This document shows positions 55,158 to 59,388 of a DNA stretch of 59,388 nt, one piece after another. A program made the translations under genes and the position numbers. Source of the DNA: Mycobacteriaceae bacterium (GTDB lineage Bacteria; Actinomycetota; Actinomycetes; Mycobacteriales; Mycobacteriaceae); NCBI GenBank assembly GCA_019749805.1, contig JAIEPH010000109.1, forward strand, positions 1 to 59,388. The letters are read 5' to 3'. Under the pieces are notes generated by a model. The model saw only the letters and a list, made by a program, of their open reading frames with translations. It did no database searches and was not told the origin of the DNA. Position 1 is the stretch's first letter. Every line of letters starts with the position of its first letter.

Positions 55158-55702
55158 CCACCCACCACAGGTTGCGGGCGATGGTCGCGATGCTGGGCGC
55201 CGTCGCCGCGCTGTCGATCGGCGCGGCACCGAGTGCTGCCGCCGATCCGCTGAACTACGTCGTGCACACCGAGCACGTCCGGGTGGGCCCCTATCCGGTG
55301 ACGGTCGGGTTCACCGTGTGGCCGCTCCGCGCCATGCAGTCGTTGGATTTCACGTTCGAACCGAACGGCGGAATCGCAGGCAAGGCCGGCACCATCACGG
55401 CGATCGCTCCCGATGGCCGGGAGGACGTGGAGCGACTGTCCCGGCATCCCCGCAGCCGCGATGTGTGGGGCCTAGACGTGGAGTCGCTCGACTCCTCGGG
55501 GACGTGGACGCTGCGGTTCACGATCGACGGTCCACAGGGCGAAGGCACCGGCGACCTGACTGTCGACGTGCTGAAACAGCCAGGACCCCCGCTGGCGCTG
55601 AGCTGGCTCGTCGGACTCACCCCGTTGGCGCTGACATTGGTGTGCTTAGCAGTGGTCTGGATACGCACCGACACGCGTAGGAACGCCGACACGGGTTCCT
55701 AG
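55154..55702 (+). CDS. Secreted, C-terminally anchored protein of the envelope operon
   Basis: 182 aa. Signal peptide (RAMVAMLGAVAALSIGAAPS, cleaved after AAA), an Ig/YtkA-like beta domain (VGPYPVTVGFTVWPLRAMQS, SSGTWTLRFTIDGPQGEGTG), and a C-terminal membrane segment LVGLTPLALTLVCLAVVWI followed by basic residues. ATG overlaps the preceding stop. Similar in plan to the first and second gene's N-terminal domains. Confidence 0.75.
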   Translation: MTTHHRLRAMVAMLGAVAALSIGAAPSAAADPLNYVVHTEHVRVGPYPVTVGFTVWPLRAMQSLDFTFEPNGGIAGKAGTITAIAPDGREDVERLSRHPRSRDVWGLDVESLDSSGTWTLRFTIDGPQGEGTGDLTVDVLKQPGPPLALSWLVGLTPLALTLVCLAVVWIRTDTRRNADTGS

Positions 55703-55719
55703 TCTCTCTTCCTCTCTGC

Positions 55720-56529
55720 TCAGTTTGGTCGAGCATTGTGGGCCAGGGCGCGTCGAAAGAGCCAGCCAAAAAATTCGAGCGACAGCGAACGCGGCATGAA
55801 GTACTTGCTCATGAGGTCCATGAAGGTGTTTGTGACACCGGGGATGACGTGGGCACGCGTACCGAGATTGCTCAGCGCTGCGTGGGCCACCCGCGACGGC
55901 GCCATCACCGATATCCCACGGATGTCCAGTCCCGCATTTTGATGGCCTGCCGTTCGCGTAGGACCGGGAGAAACGACAAGAACGTCGACGCCGTCCTTCT
56001 TCAGTTCGTAGTTCAGTGCCTGGCCAAGCGACAAGACGTAGGCTTTCACCGCTGCGTAATTGGCCAGGTACGGTATGGAACTGGCGGCGATCGTCGAGGA
56101 CACCAGAATTATCGCGCCGCGGCGCCGCTGCGCGAAATCCCGCCCGAAGCAGTGCGCCAGCTGCAGGGGAACGGCACCGTCGAGCTTTAGAACGTTCAGT
56201 TCCTCGGCCAGCGAATTATCCACTAATCGGCCGGTGGAGGAGATGCCTGCGTTCGCGATTACGATGCCCACGTCGAGATCCTCGATCTGGCACCGCAATT
56301 CGCCGACCGAGTCCTCAGTCAGGAGGTCGAGCGCGACAACTTTGTTGGTGGTGCCGTGCACGCGTGAGAGTTCGGCGGCCAAGGCCTCAAGTTGTTCCTT
56401 GCGCCTCGCCACGAGAACGGTGTCGACGCCGGCGACAGCCAGCTGCCGTGCGAATTGCTCTCCGATACCCGAGGACGCCCCGGTGACAACCGCGTATTGA
56501 CCGTACGTGCTGCGAAGATCCTTCTTCAT
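55720..56529 (-). CDS. Short-chain dehydrogenase/reductase (DltE-type)
   Basis: 269 aa. Cofactor motif VVTGASSGIGEQFARQL, VIANAGISSTG, active site ILVSSTIAASSIPYLANYAA (Tyr) with VKAYV. ATG 56529 with aaagga upstream; lower GC than its neighbours, suggesting recent arrival. Two similar operator-like palindromes lie 95-140 bp upstream. Substrate unknown. Confidence 0.9.
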   Translation of the reverse strand: MKKDLRSTYGQYAVVTGASSGIGEQFARQLAVAGVDTVLVARRKEQLEALAAELSRVHGTTNKVVALDLLTEDSVGELRCQIEDLDVGIVIANAGISSTGRLVDNSLAEELNVLKLDGAVPLQLAHCFGRDFAQRRRGAIILVSSTIAASSIPYLANYAAVKAYVLSLGQALNYELKKDGVDVLVVSPGPTRTAGHQNAGLDIRGISVMAPSRVAHAALSNLGTRAHVIPGVTNTFMDLMSKYFMPRSLSLEFFGWLFRRALAHNARPN

Positions 56530-56842
56530 GTCGGTTCCTTTATCTAGACAGCTGTACGTGCGGGTGTCCCCGCTGGGGCAGCACGCATCAAGCGGCATTG
56601 CGCGGATACGCGATTACACTAAAGACACCTGGTGCCATCACCTTACCGTTGATGACACTTGATGTCATCGCGTGTCGGGGCGGGATTACAGGTAAAAGTA
56701 TGTTGGCCGCACACCGGCATGACCCGCCCGACAGCGCATCGGCTACTGGGCTCGTTGATCGTTTATCGACTCGGCGGCCAACCACCACAAAAGTGGCGCG
56801 AGGATAGGTCTCAAAAAAATCGTCGACATATTCGGAGGGGTG
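56530..56842. other. 313-bp region between the SDR and the UvrA-like gene
   Basis: No credible gene; the small frames here lack conserved features. It holds the SDR leader, the two tandem operators at 56624-56669, and lower-GC sequence up to the stop of the UvrA-like gene. Confidence 0.5.
56624..56669 (-). promoter_or_regulatory. Tandem operator-like palindromes upstream of the SDR gene
   Basis: gacacctggtgccatc (56624-56639) and gacacttgatgtcatc (56654-56669) agree at 13 of 16 positions and start exactly 30 bp apart. The second also lies in a perfect gatgaca-cttga-tgtcatc dyad (56651-56669). They are about three helical turns apart, as for paired repressor dimers. A TANNNT-like box (tagtgt) for the SDR gene lies just downstream of copy 1 on the minus strand. 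Confidence 0.55.
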
Positions 56843-59338
56843 TCACGCCAATTGCTTTGCCAGATACGGCGCAGTGCGGCTCTGTTTCGCACGTGCCACC
56901 TTGTTGGGCGGGCCCGCCGCAACGACCCGACCACCGTCGCTGCCGGCTCCTGGTCCGAGGTCGATCACCCAGTCCGCACCCGCGACCATCCGCATGTCGT
57001 GTTCGGCCACGACGACGGTGTTGCCCGTGTCGACTAGGCGGTGCAGTTGACGATCGAGCAGATCCACATCGGCGGGGTGAAGTCCGGTGGTGGGCTCGTC
57101 GAGGACGTAGAGAGTGTGTCCTCGGCGGGGTCTCTGGAGTTCGGAGGCGAGCTTGATCCGCTGCGCCTCGCCGCCTGAGAGCTCGGTCGCGGGCTGTCCG
57201 AGACGGAGATATCCGAGTCCGACCTCTTGCAGCGTCGTCAGGCTCCGCGCTGCGTTGGCGACGTCGGCAAGAAACTCCGAGGCCTCATCGACGGTCATCG
57301 CGAGCACGTCGGCGATCGTGCGGTCTCGGTAGCGCACTTCCAGTGTCTCGTCGGAATAACGCGCGCCCTTGCACGCCGGGCAGGTGGCGTATGTGCCCGG
57401 CAGGAACAGCAATTCGACCGACACGAACCCCTCCCCCTGACAGGTGGGGCAGCGACCGTCGGCCACGTTGAACGAAAACCTGCCCGCTGTCCAACCGCGG
57501 CGCCGCGCTTTCGGGGTCGCAGCGAATTCGCGGCGCACGGCGTCGAACAAGCCGGTGTAGGTTGCCAGCGTCGAGCGCGGCGTGCGTCCGATCGGGCGCT
57601 GGTCGACCGACACCAGCCGGTTGATCTCCTCGACTCCCTCGGCCGTCACACCGACGCTGGCGTCGTGATCGAGATCGATTACCCCGCTGTCGGCTTCATC
57701 GTCGTCGGATTCGGCCGGCTCCGGTGCACGTACCGTTCCAAGGTTGCTGTTCACGACGTCGCCGAGGACCTTGACGACGAGCGTCGACTTGCCTGAGCCA
57801 GACACTCCGGTGACGGCGGTGTACACGCCCAGCGGCAGGTCCACGTCGAGGTCTCTCAAATTGTGGAAGCAGATCCCGTGCAGCCGCAGCCGCCCGGACT
57901 GCGTGCGGGGTCGACGAGGTGCCGGCGGCGCCCCGTCGAACAGGTACCTGCGAGTGACCGACCCCTCGATATCGGCGAGACCCGGCACCGGGCCGCTGTA
58001 GAGCACGTCCCCGCCAAGCTCCCCCGCTCCAGGTCCCACGTCGACGATCCAATCGGCACGGCGAACGACGTCCATGTCGTGCTCGACCACGAATAACGAG
58101 TTGCCCGCGCGCCGCAGGCGATCGAGCACGTCGAGTAGCGGTTCGGCGTCCGCGGGGTGCAGTCCAGCCGACGGCTCGTCGAGGACATAGAGCACGCCGA
58201 ACAGACCGGCGCGCAATTGAGTGGCCAGCCGCAGCCGCTGCAGCTCGCCCGGTGACACCGTCGGAGTGCGGCGACTCAGCGAGAGATAGCCAAGGCCGAG
58301 ATCGATGAGGATCTGCAGGCGCGCGACCAGATCGACGGCGATCATGGTCGCCACTTCCGTCAACTCACCGGAATTCGTTGACTCGTAAGCGGCGGCGGCA
58401 TCGGTCCGAGAAGCCGTCGGGCGCAACGTGTCAGCAAGCTCGGCCAACGGCATCGCCGCGTACTCGGCGATGGTGCGCCCGGCGAATGTCACCTCCAGCG
58501 CCTCCGGCCGCAGTCCGGAACCATCGCACAGCGGGCAGTCGACGCTGTCGACGAACTGCAGAACGCGTCGACGCATCATCGCGCTGTGTGAGTTGGCCAA
58601 CGTGTGGCGGACATGTCGCTCGGCGCTGGAGAACGTGCCGTTGTAGTAATAATCCGCCTGCACCGGGTGCTGGTCCGGATCTATTTCGACAGTCGGCTGC
58701 TCATCGGTGAACAGGATCCAGTTGCGTTGCCGCTTAGGGAGTTTTCGCCAGGGCTTGTCGATGTCGTAGCCGAGCGTGATCAGGATGTCGCGTAGGTTCT
58801 GCCCCTGCCAGGCCCCCGGCCATGCTGCGACCGCACCTTCGCGGATGGTCAGCGACGGGTCTGGCACCAGTGTCTCTTCGGTCACCCGGTGGATCCGTCC
58901 GAGCCCGTGACACTCGGGGCACGCCCCGACCGCGGTGTTCGGGGAGAAGGCGTCGGAGTCCAGTCGTTCCGTGGCCCCCCGCGGGTAGGTACCGGCGCGG
59001 GAGAAGAGCATCCTCAGCAGGTTCGACAGGGTGGTGACGGTGCCGACCGTCGACCGCGACGTCGCCGAACCCCTGCGCTGCTGCAACGCGACGGCGGGCG
59101 GTAGCCCGGTGATGTCATCTACCTTTGGCGCACCGGTTGGCAACAGCAGGCGACGGGCGTAGGGAGCGACCGATTCAAAATAGCGACGCTGGGCCTCGGC
59201 GTAGATGGTCCCGAAGGCCAACGACGATTTGCCGGATCCGGAGATCCCCGTGAATGCGACCAGCGCATCACGCGGCGCTACGACGTCTACACCCCGCAGA
59301 TTGTGGACCCGCTGAGGGGGACCCGTTTGGTGGTCCAG
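56843..59338 (-). CDS. UvrA-like ABC protein (UvrA2/DrrC type)
   Basis: About 831 aa. Two ABC modules: N-terminal Walker A GISGSGKSSLAFG (encoded at about 59216-59255) and C-terminal GVSGSGKSTLV; signatures VSPGELQRLRLA and LSGGEAQRIKLA; Walker B YVLDEPSAGLHP and YVLDEPTTGLHP. Zinc-finger pairs CPLCDGSG and CPTCQGEG...CPACKG. The UvrB-binding domain of true UvrA is missing, so it is class II UvrA, some of which protect against DNA-binding drugs. No ATG, GTG or TTG fits the N-terminus; CTG 59338 is in frame after an upstream stop. Confidence 0.85.
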   Translation of the reverse strand: MDHQTGPPQRVHNLRGVDVVAPRDALVAFTGISGSGKSSLAFGTIYAEAQRRYFESVAPYARRLLLPTGAPKVDDITGLPPAVALQQRRGSATSRSTVGTVTTLSNLLRMLFSRAGTYPRGATERLDSDAFSPNTAVGACPECHGLGRIHRVTEETLVPDPSLTIREGAVAAWPGAWQGQNLRDILITLGYDIDKPWRKLPKRQRNWILFTDEQPTVEIDPDQHPVQADYYYNGTFSSAERHVRHTLANSHSAMMRRRVLQFVDSVDCPLCDGSGLRPEALEVTFAGRTIAEYAAMPLAELADTLRPTASRTDAAAAYESTNSGELTEVATMIAVDLVARLQILIDLGLGYLSLSRRTPTVSPGELQRLRLATQLRAGLFGVLYVLDEPSAGLHPADAEPLLDVLDRLRRAGNSLFVVEHDMDVVRRADWIVDVGPGAGELGGDVLYSGPVPGLADIEGSVTRRYLFDGAPPAPRRPRTQSGRLRLHGICFHNLRDLDVDLPLGVYTAVTGVSGSGKSTLVVKVLGDVVNSNLGTVRAPEPAESDDDEADSGVIDLDHDASVGVTAEGVEEINRLVSVDQRPIGRTPRSTLATYTGLFDAVRREFAATPKARRRGWTAGRFSFNVADGRCPTCQGEGFVSVELLFLPGTYATCPACKGARYSDETLEVRYRDRTIADVLAMTVDEASEFLADVANAARSLTTLQEVGLGYLRLGQPATELSGGEAQRIKLASELQRPRRGHTLYVLDEPTTGLHPADVDLLDRQLHRLVDTGNTVVVAEHDMRMVAGADWVIDLGPGAGSDGGRVVAAGPPNKVARAKQSRTAPYLAKQLA

Positions 59339-59351
59339 TCGCTATGCGACT
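59337..59351. promoter_or_regulatory. Perfect palindrome at the 5' end of the UvrA-like gene
   Basis: agtcgc-tat-gcgact, 6-bp arms around 3 nt, overlapping the proposed CTG start. It may be an operator or a translation-control hairpin. The rest of the sequence to 59388 shows no gene. Confidence 0.35.
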
Positions 59352-59388
59352 TGGGGTTGATGGGTCGTGGTCCACTGTAGAGCGAACT

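Noticed and set aside
56588..56788. 66-codon minus-strand frame upstream of the SDR
   Set aside because: It overlaps the tandem operators and promoter-like box, and has no recognisable motif.

Overview
The window is high-GC actinobacterial DNA and reads as a chromosomal segment of a mycobacterium, most likely a rapidly growing Mycolicibacterium-type species. The main reason is gene order. From mfd through TetR, tRNA-Gln, glmU, prs, arsC-like, lpqT, rplY, pth, the Pks16-type ligase, ispE, ksgA, rpfB, tatD, metG, pabB, rsmI, pmt, arcA and a Pat-type acetyltransferase it follows the M. tuberculosis Rv1020-Rv0998 block. Lipobox lipoproteins of the LpqT/LpqN type, a PE-PPE-domain hydrolase, a cutinase and an RpfB support this. 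All species and family assignments come from reading motifs, not from a search.

Regions. 1-4.1 kb: mfd (its end lies outside the window), a TetR regulator, tRNA-Gln(TTG) and a DUF559 gene flanked by repeats. 4.1-7.7 kb: operon glmU-prs-arsC-lpqT. 7.7-8.7 kb: a second DUF559 gene between two palindrome-containing direct repeats. 8.7-18.6 kb: SDR, rplY-pth, cutinase, QueG-like Fe-S protein, Drr-type ABC transporter, M13 lipoprotein protease and the Pks16-type ligase. 18.6-26.7 kb: ispE, an intruding Ser/Thr kinase, a frameshifted ksgA, rpfB, tatD and metG-gdhA. 26.7-31.1 kb: two tandem copies of an oxidoreductase plus ECF41-type sigma module, each behind the same -35/-10-like elements. 31.1-38.7 kb: pabB, rsmI, pmt, arcA, soxR with a SoxR-like box, alkB and two DUF5642-type lipoproteins. 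38.7-49.1 kb: a small secreted protein, PE-PPE hydrolase, LpqN-like lipoprotein, AroE-like enzyme, cAMP-regulated Pat, SDR-PolD-APH operon, hemolysin III, crotonase and a peroxiredoxin-DUF742 fusion. 49.1-59.4 kb is more accessory: secreted Cys-rich protein, DUF35-thiolase pair, tRNA/tmRNA-like remnant, TetR, a four-gene envelope operon with histidine-rich metal-binding-like modules, SDR with tandem operators, and a UvrA2-like ABC protein.

How they work together. The core part joins cell-wall precursor synthesis (glmU, prs), translation (rplY, pth, metG, ksgA), isoprenoid synthesis (ispE), resuscitation (rpfB), folate (pabB) and O-mannosylation (pmt). The most promising candidates for something undescribed are: (1) the DUF559 genes with flanking repeats, which look like small nuclease cassettes; (2) the duplicated oxidoreductase/ECF41 module; (3) the peroxiredoxin-DUF742 fusion; and (4) the TetR-linked envelope operon at 52.2-55.7 kb with its decayed partial duplicate. 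The ksgA frameshift would predict loss of KsgA and kasugamycin resistance, unless it is a sequencing error.
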